Source: Dehalococcoidia bacterium (GTDB lineage Bacteria; Chloroflexota; Dehalococcoidia; Lucifugimonadales; GCA-002694895). Taken from it: a DNA stretch of 64,000 nucleotides. The translations under genes were made by a program, and so were the position numbers. Positions 31,189 to 40,465 of the stretch are shown one piece after another. Under the pieces are notes generated by a model that saw only the letters and a program-made list of their open reading frames with translations, ran no database searches and was not told where the DNA came from. Positions within the stretch are counted from its first letter, which is position 1. Every line of letters starts with the position of its first letter. Location of the stretch: positions 92,310-156,309 of the forward strand of contig JAPYRX010000001.1 of NCBI GenBank assembly GCA_029936815.1, in the 5' to 3' direction.

Positions 31189-32313
31189 ATGGATTTAAGC
31201 TTAGATGAAACACAACAAATGTTAAAAAACACTGCAAAAGATTTCTTTGCTACAGAGTGCCCTGAAACTCACGTAAGAGAAATGGAAAATGATAAAGATG
31301 GATACAACAAGCAGTTGTGGGAAAAAATTGTAAATCAAGGCTGGCTAGGAGTTCCTTTTGCTGAAAAATACGGAGGATTTGGATTAACTTTTTTAGAATT
31401 CTGTATTCTTCTTGAAGAAGCAGGGAGAGTTTTGCTGCCAGAGCCATTATTTCATGCTGTACTACTCGGAGGTATGCCAATAAACATTTTTGGAAACGAA
31501 AAGCAAAAAGACGAATTGCTTCCAAAAATAATATCTGGCGAAAGTATAGCAACACTTGCTTTTCACGAAGAAGATGACTCTATACTCCCTTCCTCCATTC
31601 AATGCCAAGCCTCTATGTCAACAAACGGATATACAATATCCGGAACAAAAATGTTTGTTCCCTTTGCAAATATATCAGACATGATAATCACTATTGCCAG
31701 AACAGGAGATAAAGATACTGATTTGTCAGCCTTTATTATTCCTTCAACAGCAGAAGGTATTTCAATATCTGAACTATCCACAATTTCATCAGATAAACAA
31801 TCTGTAATAAACTTAGACAATGTTCAAATCCCTGCTACTAACATACTAGGACAAAAAAACAAAGGATGGGAACTTGTTGAACAAATCTTTTCTTTTGGTG
31901 CCATTGGTAAAAGTTGCGAAATGCTTGGAGCAAGCGAAAAAGTTTTAGAAGGCACAGTTGAATACGCTAAGACTAGAACTCAGTTTGGGCGACCAATAGG
32001 AACCTTTGGAGAAATTCAAAGACATTGCTCAGAAATGGCAACAATAGTAGAAGGAACTCGATTTGTAATCTACGAAGCTGCTTGGAAATTAGCTCAAAAT
32101 AAAAATGCTAAAAAAGAAGTGTCTATGGCAAAATCATGGACAAGCGATTCCCATAAAAAAGTTTGCGCAATATCACACCAAGTACACGGAGGAATAGGTT
32201 TTACAAAAGAACATTGGGTTCAGCTATACTCAAGAAGAGCAAAAGCTGCAGAAATAGCTTTTGGAGATGGAAATTATCATAGAGAAAAATTATCAAAATT
32301 ATTAGGATTTTAA
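31189..32313 (+). CDS. Acyl-CoA dehydrogenase, second of a pair
   Basis: This 374-residue protein is also of acyl-CoA dehydrogenase fold but more divergent in the middle domain. The C-terminal segment is KVCAISHQVHGGIGFTKEHW, followed by YSRRAKAAEIAFGDG, which retains the FAD-contacting HGGIGFT motif. AGGAG precedes the ATG. The partner lies 9 bp upstream. Together they may build one enzyme with active sites shared between unlike subunits. The 3' end overlaps the convergent MFS gene by 12 bp. Confidence 0.92.
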   Translation: MDLSLDETQQMLKNTAKDFFATECPETHVREMENDKDGYNKQLWEKIVNQGWLGVPFAEKYGGFGLTFLEFCILLEEAGRVLLPEPLFHAVLLGGMPINIFGNEKQKDELLPKIISGESIATLAFHEEDDSILPSSIQCQASMSTNGYTISGTKMFVPFANISDMIITIARTGDKDTDLSAFIIPSTAEGISISELSTISSDKQSVINLDNVQIPATNILGQKNKGWELVEQIFSFGAIGKSCEMLGASEKVLEGTVEYAKTRTQFGRPIGTFGEIQRHCSEMATIVEGTRFVIYEAAWKLAQNKNAKKEVSMAKSWTSDSHKKVCAISHQVHGGIGFTKEHWVQLYSRRAKAAEIAFGDGNYHREKLSKLLGF

Positions 32314-33543
32314 ACTTAAATCATACTGATAATTTCTTATTGATTTATAAATAAACCAAAAAAGAATAGTTACAATAAAAGATATTGCTCCGCCTAAAAG
32401 CATCGTACTTCCTGCCCCAATAATAGCGGACATTACTCCAACTTCAAAATGCCCTATATGATTGGCTCCCATTGCAGAAAAACTGTGAGCACTACTAGCC
32501 CTCCCCAACATTTTATCAGGGGTAGTTAGCTGAACAATAGCTTGCCTCATAACCATTGAAACTCCATCTGTTAGTCCCAAGCACATAACTATAACTAACC
32601 CAAGCCACAAGTTATTGCTTAACCCAAAAAACATTAAAAACAACGAATAAAATAACGTAGCAATTAATACTATTTTTCCTTTATGTTTAATTTTAGAAGT
32701 AAACATTACAATGCTTGCGCCTACAATCGTTCCTATAGAGTTTGAAGCATTCAACAATCCTGTACCATCTACTCCTCTTGAATATAATTCTTTTGAAAAA
32801 ACAGGAAACAAATTTCGATAAAAACTAAAGATAGTTACAAACACATCTAGCAAATATAGCCCCGGGAGAATTGGGTGAGTCAGAACAAATCTATAACCAT
32901 CTTTTATTGAAGCCCATGGGCTTATTTTTTCCTGTTTTGATTTACCGCTTACTTTAATCATTAAAGGAGACACCACACTTATAAATCCAAAAAAAGAAGC
33001 CACATAAAAGGCTCCCGCAGGGCCTAGGTATTCAAATGATTTCCAAAAAATTAAAGGTGATAAAATAGAAAAAACCTGAAAAGAAGCAGAGCTTAAACTA
33101 ATAGCTTCTGTAATATATGCTTTCGGAATAACTCGGGGTAACATTGCTGGTCTGCTTGAGTTGCCAAGCATTGTAGTAACACCGGTAACCGTTATAACAA
33201 AAAAAACATGCCAAGGAGTTAGTTTTCCTGATTGGGCAACAACCGCCAACATAAATAACATAACAAAAGAAACCAATTGTGTGTATATCATTAATTTCTT
33301 TCTATCAGAAGAATCTGCCAAAACTCCTCCAAATAAAACTACAGGCATTTGAATTAATTGAGCAAGCCCCAGCAACCCGACCAAAACCGAAGAATTTGTT
33401 TGGTTATACAGCCACTGCGTAGAAATCAGTATTTTCATAGACATAGTAATTCCAGAGGTAATTCCACTCAACCACAAAAAGGTAAAATCTTTATACTGAA
33501 AAGGGATTAACACTTTTGATAAAGAAGACGAGTTATTGCTCAT
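32302..33543 (-). CDS. MFS transporter, probable exporter
   Basis: This 413-residue integral membrane protein has about twelve hydrophobic segments in two halves. The loop VLADSSDRKKLMIYTQ after the second segment is the MFS motif A region. The sequence resembles the DHA3/enterobactin-exporter-like branch (NSSVLVGLLGLAQLIQMPVV). The substrate cannot be assigned. Its start overlaps the stop of the MscS gene by 4 bp on the same strand, so the two are cotranscribed. Confidence 0.85.
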   Translation of the reverse strand: MSNNSSSLSKVLIPFQYKDFTFLWLSGITSGITMSMKILISTQWLYNQTNSSVLVGLLGLAQLIQMPVVLFGGVLADSSDRKKLMIYTQLVSFVMLFMLAVVAQSGKLTPWHVFFVITVTGVTTMLGNSSRPAMLPRVIPKAYITEAISLSSASFQVFSILSPLIFWKSFEYLGPAGAFYVASFFGFISVVSPLMIKVSGKSKQEKISPWASIKDGYRFVLTHPILPGLYLLDVFVTIFSFYRNLFPVFSKELYSRGVDGTGLLNASNSIGTIVGASIVMFTSKIKHKGKIVLIATLFYSLFLMFFGLSNNLWLGLVIVMCLGLTDGVSMVMRQAIVQLTTPDKMLGRASSAHSFSAMGANHIGHFEVGVMSAIIGAGSTMLLGGAISFIVTILFWFIYKSIRNYQYDLSLKS

Positions 33544-34616
33544 TTGTCATTAATAATTCTTCTTGTCGGGTAATTAATAGTTATTTTTTTGATGTTAAAA
33601 TTTTTGTGAATTACTTTTATGATCTCGCTTTTTAATTGAAACGAAGCAGGCCAATCTTTAGCTTGCATAAAAACCCAAAAATTAATATTTGAATCTCCAA
33701 ACTCAGAAAAGCCAAATCGTGGCTCTGTATTTTCAGCAACGTATTTTGAGGTTTTTAAAAGTTGGTTTAAAGATTCAAAAACAATCTTTTCAACATTTTC
33801 TAAGTCTTCTTCGTAGGCAACACCAGAGGTAATTAAAATGTTTATGGCAGTTTCGGGGCTATAATAATTTGTTACAACACTCTCAGCCATTTTAGAATTG
33901 GGAATAATAACCAAGTTGTTAAACCTGTCTCTTATTTTTGTGCTCCGCCACCCTACGCTAGAAACGTATCCGGCTATTCCTCCCTCTATTTCTATAAAGT
34001 CATCCTCTTTTAGCGCCCCCTCTGTTAAAACAGAAGTTCCTGCGAAAAAATTACCCAAGGGTCTTTGTATAGCTAACGCAACCGCGATTCCTCCTATACC
34101 TAATCCAGCCAAAATAGGGCTAATAGAAAACCCAAAATAATCTAAAAGCCTAATTGCTCCAACGGAATAAATAAAAAGGGGTAAAACTCTTTTTAAGGGA
34201 GGTATTATTTTGTCGTCAAAATCAGTTTTTGTTCTTCTTGCAAACTTTTTTAAATACCAGTCAAGAAGAACATTTAAGACCCTTGCGGCACAGATTACAA
34301 CAAGCAATATTCCCATAACTTCCCATGTAGCAACCAAAACATCTCTCAGCCACGTTCTGTCAGACATTGTAAGAAACGAATCTCCTGCAAAAAGATCTAA
34401 AAGAGATATTGACCAAATAACGGCAGACAAAACAAAATAAACAACAAGGGGGCCACTAGCAATGTTCCCAACTCTTTTATATAGAATGTTGTTTTTGTTT
34501 TTCTCTGATTTAAATACTGTTTTGCCTAAAACCTCCAACACAATCGCGGCAACCAAGGATGAGGCAATATAAATTAGAGAAATTAATACGCTAGCATTTA
34601 AAGATAAATCCATCAT
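33540..34616 (-). CDS. MscS family mechanosensitive ion channel
   Basis: This is a 358-residue small-conductance mechanosensitive channel. Four to five membrane segments are followed by the pore helix and beta domain: ILAGLGIGGIAVALAIQRPL, NFFAGTSVLTEGALKEDDFI and GYVSSVGWRSTKIRDRFNNL. The cytoplasmic alpha/beta domain follows. It protects cells from hypo-osmotic shock. It starts at the left edge of the candidate origin and is transcribed away from it, with the MFS gene downstream. Confidence 0.92.
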   Translation of the reverse strand: MMDLSLNASVLISLIYIASSLVAAIVLEVLGKTVFKSEKNKNNILYKRVGNIASGPLVVYFVLSAVIWSISLLDLFAGDSFLTMSDRTWLRDVLVATWEVMGILLVVICAARVLNVLLDWYLKKFARRTKTDFDDKIIPPLKRVLPLFIYSVGAIRLLDYFGFSISPILAGLGIGGIAVALAIQRPLGNFFAGTSVLTEGALKEDDFIEIEGGIAGYVSSVGWRSTKIRDRFNNLVIIPNSKMAESVVTNYYSPETAINILITSGVAYEEDLENVEKIVFESLNQLLKTSKYVAENTEPRFGFSEFGDSNINFWVFMQAKDWPASFQLKSEIIKVIHKNFNIKKITINYPTRRIINDK

Positions 34617-34805
34617 ATTTTAAATTATTGTTGATAAAATTGTTGACAACTCGTGTTTGTTTTAGTTTAGTTTATTTTTAATACAAATAATAACAACAAG
34701 AGGGTTGGTTATCCACAAGGAATGAACTTAAAAAATAAACCCATTCCCTGTTATTATATATAATTACTAACATATAAACATGATTATTATTATTATTAAA
34801 AAATT
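34617..34805. other. oriC: Candidate chromosomal replication origin (oriC)
   Basis: The 189-bp gap separates divergent mscS and obg. It holds a perfect DnaA box TTATCCACA at 34709-34717 (plus strand) and two weaker ones on the minus strand: TTATCAACA at 34629-34637 and TTGTCAACA at 34641-34649. To the right is a nearly pure AT stretch with five ATT repeats (34783-34798), which reads as TAA triplets on the other strand, a possible unwinding element. Plus-strand composition changes here from C-richer to G-richer, independent of gene direction. dnaA is 8.6 kb to the left. The boxes are seen; origin function is inferred. Confidence 0.65.
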
Positions 34806-35972
34806 ATGATTGATAAAGCAAAACTATTAATAATATCTGGGGCTGGTGGAGACGGGTCTATTAGCGGCATTCGTAAAAAATTTGTACCTAGAGGAGGCCC
34901 TGACGGAGGAGACGGTGGAGCAGGAGGTAGGATTATTATAAAAGGAGATAAGAACTTAAGCTCACTAAAAGAAGTTTCTTTTATAAATAAAATTAAAGCT
35001 GAAAACGGGTTCCCAGGAAGCGCCAATAACAAAAGAGGAAAAAAAGGAAAAGATAAAATAATAAGACTTCCTTTAGGTACGCTTATTTACGACGCAAAGG
35101 ATTCAAGTAAAAAAATACTAAGAGAAGTAACAACAGAACAAAAAACAGTGATATTAGAAGGAGGTAAGGGAGGCAGGGGTAACTCTAAAATGGCAAATTC
35201 TGTTGTTCAATATCCACTTCTGGCAGAGAAAGGAGAAACAAACAATAAAATTTTAATAGAATTAGATTATAGAATGAATTGTGACGTCGCAATAATAGGA
35301 AAACCAAATTGTGGAAAGTCTTTTTTTTTATCGAAGATAACAAACGCAAAACCGCTAATAGACCAGTATCCCTACACAACAACAAGAGTTGAAAAAGGAG
35401 TTATTGAAACAATAAAAAAACAGTACACAATTATTGAGGTACCAGGGATTGAAGATTCAAAAAACAATTTGGGAATAAAAAATTTAAAACACATAAAAAG
35501 GGCGAAGGTGTTAATTTTTATCAAAAGCGAGGACGATGACAAGACCATTCGTGTGATAAACAACGTAGACAAAGATTTGTTAAAAGAAAAAGAAATGATA
35601 ATAATCAACTCGTTTCATTATAAAGAACCAGGGGGTAATAATTTCAAAGGAACAGAAATAGAAGAAATAAAAAAAGAAATAGAAAGGAAAGTCAACGTTG
35701 TGCCCGAAAAGACTGAAGAAATCGAAGGACCCCCCGAGAAGATCGTTTTTGATTTTGAAAAAGAATATGTTGAGAAAAATGGAGACGTTTTTGAAATAAA
35801 GCATCAGCAAGTAATAAGAATTGCTGAGAGAGTAAACCTAGATCACTGGGATGTGATGGCACAGTTTATGAAAACACTTCATAATAAGGGCATATCCAAG
35901 AGGCTTTTTGAGCTGGGGATCAAGGAAGGGGACACTATAAAAATAGGAAGTGTAGAGCTTGAGTGGAGTTAA
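34806..35972 (+). CDS. obg: Obg/CgtA-family GTPase with degenerate G domain
   Basis: Obg is a ribosome-associated GTPase in large-subunit maturation. The glycine-rich Obg fold is clear (KKFVPRGGPDGGDGGAGG at residues 24-41, GGKGGRGN at 119-126). G1 is intact as GKPNCGKS (165-172). The G3 motif reads EVPGIED (211-217) instead of DxPG, the switch II segment is shortened, the NKxD motif is replaced by INSFHYK (267-273), and no G5 SA motif is seen. A C-terminal OCT domain occupies the last 65 residues. At 388 residues it is shorter than usual. nadD overlaps its 3' end by 14 bp. Confidence 0.9.
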   Translation: MIDKAKLLIISGAGGDGSISGIRKKFVPRGGPDGGDGGAGGRIIIKGDKNLSSLKEVSFINKIKAENGFPGSANNKRGKKGKDKIIRLPLGTLIYDAKDSSKKILREVTTEQKTVILEGGKGGRGNSKMANSVVQYPLLAEKGETNNKILIELDYRMNCDVAIIGKPNCGKSFFLSKITNAKPLIDQYPYTTTRVEKGVIETIKKQYTIIEVPGIEDSKNNLGIKNLKHIKRAKVLIFIKSEDDDKTIRVINNVDKDLLKEKEMIIINSFHYKEPGGNNFKGTEIEEIKKEIERKVNVVPEKTEEIEGPPEKIVFDFEKEYVEKNGDVFEIKHQQVIRIAERVNLDHWDVMAQFMKTLHNKGISKRLFELGIKEGDTIKIGSVELEWS

Positions 35973-36543
35973 AAAAATAGGATTGTTTGGAGGAACATTT
36001 GACCCCGTTCACAAAGGGCATGAAAAAATTATTAAAAGAGCGTTTGAACAATTTTGTTTGGACAAAATATATTTAGTTGTAGCGGGCAACCCGTGGATGA
36101 AAAAAAACAAGGTTAAAGCTCTTTATAAGCACAGGAACAACATGCTGCAACTTGCATTTAAAGAAGAGAAAAGAGTTGAAATTATAATGCTAGAGCCAGA
36201 AGGAAAACCATCTTACACTTATGAAACAATTATAAAAATAGAGAGCAGGCACCCCAAAGAGCGATTGTTTCTTCTTGCCGGGGCGGATGCTTTAAAAAGT
36301 TTCGGTAAATGGAAGGAAGCGAGGAAAATATTAAAAAAAGTTGTGATTGTGTGCGCCGATAGAGGCGGAATTGAAAGGAAAGATATAATTAAAACATTAA
36401 AAAAAATATACACAGGAACAAAAGTGGAATTTTTATCAAACATAAAAATTGACACCACTTCATCATCTTTAAGAAATAACATTAGCAGAGCTTTTTTGAG
36501 TGAAATCGTATTAAAATATATAAAAGAAAACGAGGTTTATTAA
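35959..36543 (+). CDS. nadD: Nicotinate-nucleotide adenylyltransferase
   Basis: NadD adenylates nicotinate mononucleotide in NAD synthesis. The nucleotidyltransferase signature GLFGGTFDPVHKGH lies at residues 8-21, PSYTYETI mid-protein, and the ISSSxLR-type motif appears as DTTSSSLRNN near the C-terminus. At 194 residues the length is normal. The start is TTG at 35959, inside the end of obg, with AGGAAG upstream. The obg-nadD order is common in bacteria; pyrE follows after 2 bp. Confidence 0.95.
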   Translation: MSGVKKIGLFGGTFDPVHKGHEKIIKRAFEQFCLDKIYLVVAGNPWMKKNKVKALYKHRNNMLQLAFKEEKRVEIIMLEPEGKPSYTYETIIKIESRHPKERLFLLAGADALKSFGKWKEARKILKKVVIVCADRGGIERKDIIKTLKKIYTGTKVEFLSNIKIDTTSSSLRNNISRAFLSEIVLKYIKENEVY

Positions 36544-36545
36544 TT

Positions 36546-37097
36546 ATGGGTAGCAAATTAAAAAAACTGATAAAAATTACTGAAGAAGCAGGTGCTTTTA
36601 AAACCGGGGATTTTTTACTTTCATCAGGTAAAAAAAGTAATATATATTTTGACGGCAGAATTATAACCTTACTTCCGGAGAGTTTAAGAATTATTAGCGA
36701 ATTGATGTTTGAGATTGTTGTAGAAAATAAAATAAATATAATTGCGGGGCCTACGTTGGGGGCGGACGCAATAATTGCTGGAACTTTAATGGTTGCTGCA
36801 GAAAAAAAATACAACTTAAGAGGAGCTATAGTTAGAAAGGAAACCAAAGCACACGGAACGGAAAACCAGGTAGAAGGAAATTTTACAGAGAACGACAGGG
36901 TGTTGGTTGTTGATGATACCTGTACAACAGGAGGAAGTGTTTTGTTTGCTTCTGAAGTGCTCGAAACTCACAAGTGTAATGTTATTAAAATTATGTGTGT
37001 TGTTGACCGAGTCGAGGGTGGGAGAGAAAAAATCGAAAAAAGTGGATATAGCTTTGATTCTTTATTGATGGTAAAAAATAAAAAGTTAGTTTTTTAG
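36546..37097 (+). CDS. pyrE: Orotate phosphoribosyltransferase
   Basis: PyrE joins orotate to PRPP in pyrimidine synthesis. In this 183-residue protein the substrate loop appears as LLSSGKKSNIYFDGR, the flexible catalytic loop contains RKETKAHGTENQVEG, and the PRPP motif is VLVVDDTCTTGGS (119-131). It lies 2 bp after nadD in the operon leading away from the candidate origin. The 3' end overlaps the convergent fabF by 12 bp. Confidence 0.94.
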   Translation: MGSKLKKLIKITEEAGAFKTGDFLLSSGKKSNIYFDGRIITLLPESLRIISELMFEIVVENKINIIAGPTLGADAIIAGTLMVAAEKKYNLRGAIVRKETKAHGTENQVEGNFTENDRVLVVDDTCTTGGSVLFASEVLETHKCNVIKIMCVVDRVEGGREKIEKSGYSFDSLLMVKNKKLVF

Positions 37098-38333
37098 TTT
37101 TTTAAATATAATACTCGCGTTTTGCCCGCCAAACCCAAAGCTGTTAGATATTGCATAATTTATAGAAAGGTCTATAAATTTGTTTGGAATATAATCCAAA
37201 TCACATTCGGGGTCAGGTGTGTCTTGGTTTATAGTGGGATGAGCTTTCTGATTGATAATTGACAATATTGTAGCAATTGCCTCAAGAGCCCCTGCACCTC
37301 CCAAAGCATGCCCAGTCATTGATTTAGTTGAGCTGATAGGGATGTTGTATGCATTTTTTTTAAAGGTTTTTTTTATAGCGTTTGTTTCGCACGCATCATT
37401 TAGAAGCGTAGACGTTCCATGGGCGTTTATATAATTTATCTCTTCATAACTTATTCCTGCATTATTTAGAGCTCTTTCCATTGCCAATATTGCTCCCTTG
37501 TTTTCCGGATCTGGTTGAACAGGATGGTATGCGTCTGACGAAACACCCATACCAGCAATTTCACAAAGAATATTAGCATTTCTTTTGGTTGCGTGTTTTT
37601 CAGATTCTACAACAATCATTCCTGCGCCTTCGCCCGGAACAAATCCGTCTCTTTTAGCATCAAAAGGGCGGCTTGCTTTTTTTGGGTTCTCATTGTTTGT
37701 GCTAAGAGCACGTAGCGAGCTAAATCCGCCTAATCCTAATTTACTAATTCCAGCTTCACACCCTCCAGCTAAAACTACGTCACATAATCCGTTGTTAATC
37801 AAAAAAGCGGCGTCTCCAATAGATTGGGTGCTAGCAGTGCAAGCAGTTACCACAGTAGAGCTAAATCCTTTAAATCCATAAATCCTAGAAATATTAGCAG
37901 CAGCCATATTTGGCAATATCATTGGAATAAAGTATGGACTAACTTTCGTTTCTCCCTTTAAAACCTGTGCTCTTGCGTTTTTCTCTAATTCGGGGAACCC
38001 GCCGTTTCCGTTTCCAATAATTACAGCAGTTGAGTTTTGTTCTTCTTTGGTAAAAGAGATTTTTGCATTTTCTATTGCCAGTCCAGCTGCAGCAACAGCC
38101 ATTTGTGAAAATCTTGCCATTCTCTTTAATTCTTTTACATTTATATAAGTGGATGGATCAAAAGTGTTGACTTCCGCAGCGATCCTGGAAGGAAAGTCTG
38201 TTGGGTCGCAAAGCGTAATTGTGGCAACACCAGAAATACCACTTGTTAGATTACTCCAATAGTCTTTTAAATTTTCCCCTAAGGGAGAAATTATTCCCAT
38301 ACCAGTTACGACAGCTTTTTGTTTTATGTTCAT
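37086..38333 (-). CDS. fabF: 3-oxoacyl-[acyl-carrier-protein] synthase II
   Basis: This is a 415-residue condensing enzyme of fatty acid synthesis. The catalytic triad is Cys165 in VVTACTASTQ, a histidine in INAHGTST and a histidine in SMTGHALGGAG. The final FGFGGQNASIIF is typical of KAS II. No other fab genes or acyl carrier protein are adjacent. folC lies 20 bp upstream on the same strand. Confidence 0.95.
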   Translation of the reverse strand: MNIKQKAVVTGMGIISPLGENLKDYWSNLTSGISGVATITLCDPTDFPSRIAAEVNTFDPSTYINVKELKRMARFSQMAVAAAGLAIENAKISFTKEEQNSTAVIIGNGNGGFPELEKNARAQVLKGETKVSPYFIPMILPNMAAANISRIYGFKGFSSTVVTACTASTQSIGDAAFLINNGLCDVVLAGGCEAGISKLGLGGFSSLRALSTNNENPKKASRPFDAKRDGFVPGEGAGMIVVESEKHATKRNANILCEIAGMGVSSDAYHPVQPDPENKGAILAMERALNNAGISYEEINYINAHGTSTLLNDACETNAIKKTFKKNAYNIPISSTKSMTGHALGGAGALEAIATILSIINQKAHPTINQDTPDPECDLDYIPNKFIDLSINYAISNSFGFGGQNASIIFKKLKN

Positions 38334-38353
38334 ATATTAATTATATTAATTAT

Positions 38354-39685
38354 TTAAATGTATGGATAGAGTTCAGGGGTTATGTTATTTAAATATTCTA
38401 AAGCTTCGCTTACCACACTTAAAGACCCAGTAATTAAAACTATTTTATTATTTTGGGTTTGTGTTAATTTTATTGCATTTTCGATATTTCCTGTTTCGTA
38501 ATACTCTACATTTTTTAAATTTTTGTTTTTTGTAAGAATTGATGTAGGAACAGATTTTGGGTGTCGTGATTTAACAAAGTAAATCTTGTCGGAAATTTCT
38601 GAAATTTTATTGATCATCATATTATAAGAGTGTCCATAGGTCACCCCAAAAATAATTTCATATTTATTTTGCGAGCTTAATTCTTTTAATGATTTAATTA
38701 ATTGGTTTATAGAATGCGTGTTGTGTGCTCCGTCTATAAAATAAGTGTTAGATTGTTTTTTTATTATTTCTAGCCTGCCAGCCCATTTCGTTTTTTTTAT
38801 ACCACTTTCAATTTGATTTTTAGAAATCTCGAATCCTTGTTTAGCAAGTTCTTCTATTGCCAAAATAGAAATGCCTATGTTTTCTGTTTGGTATTTTCCT
38901 AGCATAGATGTATTTATATTATAGAAGTTTTCTTTTGTTTCAAGTTTAAAAGATTGTGTGTGCAAATCTGTTTTTCTTTCAATAATTTTAATATTTGTAT
39001 CTGTTGTTAAAAGTCGAGCTCTTTTTTTGTTTGAGATTGAAGAAATTATATTTTCTACACTTTTTGTTTGAGGAGCAGAAATAACAAGTGAGTTTTCTGA
39101 TATTGCGCCAGCTTTATCTTTGGCAATTTCGTTTATAGTGCTACCTAAAATATTTTGATGATCTAAGCTAATGTTGGTAATTAGTGTGGCTATTTTATTT
39201 TTAACAAAGTTTGTTGAGTCATGAGTTCCTCCAATGCCAGCCTCAAGAATTTGAAGTGATAGATTGTTTTTTTTAAAATGTAACAAAGCCATAGTCATTA
39301 GAGTTTCAAAAAAAGAGTATCCCCCAAAGGAGTTTATTATTGAAGAATTTGTGTGGGCGTGCAAAAAATCAAAAGATTTTATAAATTCGTCTTTTGAAAT
39401 TTCTTTTAGATTAGTTTTTATTCTTTCTGTTATTCTATGTAAATGAGGTGAGGTGAACATTCCAGAAGAGTACTTTGATTCATTTAATATATTTGAAAGA
39501 AAAGAAGCAGTGCTTCCTTTGCCTTTTGTCCCCACAACATGAATTAATGGAATCTCGCAAGACAACATCCCGGTTGATCCAAGTAAATAATTTAATCTTT
39601 CATATCTACTGATAAAGAATAATTCTCGATCGTGAGGTTTTTGTAAAATTATTTTTTTTACAATAGATTCGTATTTTGCATTCAT
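38354..39685 (-). CDS. folC: Folylpolyglutamate synthase / dihydrofolate synthase
   Basis: This 443-residue Mur-ligase-family enzyme adds glutamate to folates. The P-loop is VGTKGKGST (residues 51-59). The Mur-type substrate region LQILEAGIGGTHDSTN and the C-terminal FIDGAHNTHSI follow. It is on the same strand as fabF, 9 bp downstream of the B12 transporter ATPase gene, so it could be the tail of the riboswitch-controlled message or have its own promoter. Confidence 0.93.
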   Translation of the reverse strand: MNAKYESIVKKIILQKPHDRELFFISRYERLNYLLGSTGMLSCEIPLIHVVGTKGKGSTASFLSNILNESKYSSGMFTSPHLHRITERIKTNLKEISKDEFIKSFDFLHAHTNSSIINSFGGYSFFETLMTMALLHFKKNNLSLQILEAGIGGTHDSTNFVKNKIATLITNISLDHQNILGSTINEIAKDKAGAISENSLVISAPQTKSVENIISSISNKKRARLLTTDTNIKIIERKTDLHTQSFKLETKENFYNINTSMLGKYQTENIGISILAIEELAKQGFEISKNQIESGIKKTKWAGRLEIIKKQSNTYFIDGAHNTHSINQLIKSLKELSSQNKYEIIFGVTYGHSYNMMINKISEISDKIYFVKSRHPKSVPTSILTKNKNLKNVEYYETGNIENAIKLTQTQNNKIVLITGSLSVVSEALEYLNNITPELYPYI

Positions 39686-39694
39686 AAATATTAA

Positions 39695-40465
39695 TTAATT
39701 ATATAAAACAACATTTTTATTGTTTTTTAATTTTAACACCTCAATATTTTTTTCAAATAAATTAGTAAGGTTTTCAGTTGTAATAATTGCATTAGGGCTT
39801 CCTTGTTTGAAAATTGTTCCATGTTTTATCATTATTATTCTATTAAATTTCCACGAAATATTTAAATCATGAGTTGATATTATTTTAGTGTCTTTGCTAG
39901 TTTGATTTTCTAATAAGAGTTTCATGATTTCTGTTTGATTATACGGATCCAGATTTGCAGAAGGTTCGTCAAACAATTGTATTGATGATTGTTGAATTAA
40001 ATTATGTGCAAGCAAAACCATTTGTTTTTCCCCGCCTGATAAATAAGACAATTTTGAATCCCATTTGTTTTCAAGATTCATTTTAGATAATATATTAAAG
40101 ACTTTTTTGTAATCACTTTTTTTAAAGTGCCCATTATTATTTTCTTTAGAAAAGCATCCGGATAATACAAATTCAAAGACATCAAAATGTTGTGGCATAT
40201 ATGGTGATTGAGGCATATAAGATATTAAAGAAGAAAGCTTTTCTAAAGAAAAAGTTTCGATAATGTTATTATTGACAAATATTTTTCCTTTTACAGGAGA
40301 AATATGACCTGAAATTAGTTTCATTAATGTTGATTTTCCGCTTCCGTTTGGCCCAATTAATAAAATTTTCTCACCTTTTTTAATTTCTAGGTTAAAAATC
40401 AATTCAAAGCCAGAATTTTTGTAAGAAGCATTGATATTTTCGAGTTTTATCATTGTATCGTCCAT
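39695..40465 (-). CDS. btuD: ABC transporter ATPase, cobalamin/iron-siderophore type
   Basis: This is the 256-residue ATPase of a FecCD/BtuCD-type importer. Walker A is LIGPNGSGKST (residues 36-46), the signature is YLSGGEKQMVLLA, and Walker B is QLFDEPSANLDP followed by the H-loop STHDL. The start overlaps the permease by 16 bp. The cobalamin riboswitch in front of the operon argues for vitamin B12 rather than iron siderophores as cargo. Confidence 0.87.
   Translation of the reverse strand: MDDTMIKLENINASYKNSGFELIFNLEIKKGEKILLIGPNGSGKSTLMKLISGHISPVKGKIFVNNNIIETFSLEKLSSLISYMPQSPYMPQHFDVFEFVLSGCFSKENNNGHFKKSDYKKVFNILSKMNLENKWDSKLSYLSGGEKQMVLLAHNLIQQSSIQLFDEPSANLDPYNQTEIMKLLLENQTSKDTKIISTHDLNISWKFNRIIMIKHGTIFKQGSPNAIITTENLTNLFEKNIEVLKLKNNKNVVLYN

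Noticed and set aside
34783..34798. Five ATT repeats as a microsatellite or CRISPR-like repeat
   Set aside because: Repeat units of three bases without spacers are not CRISPR. Their place in the candidate origin is a better explanation.
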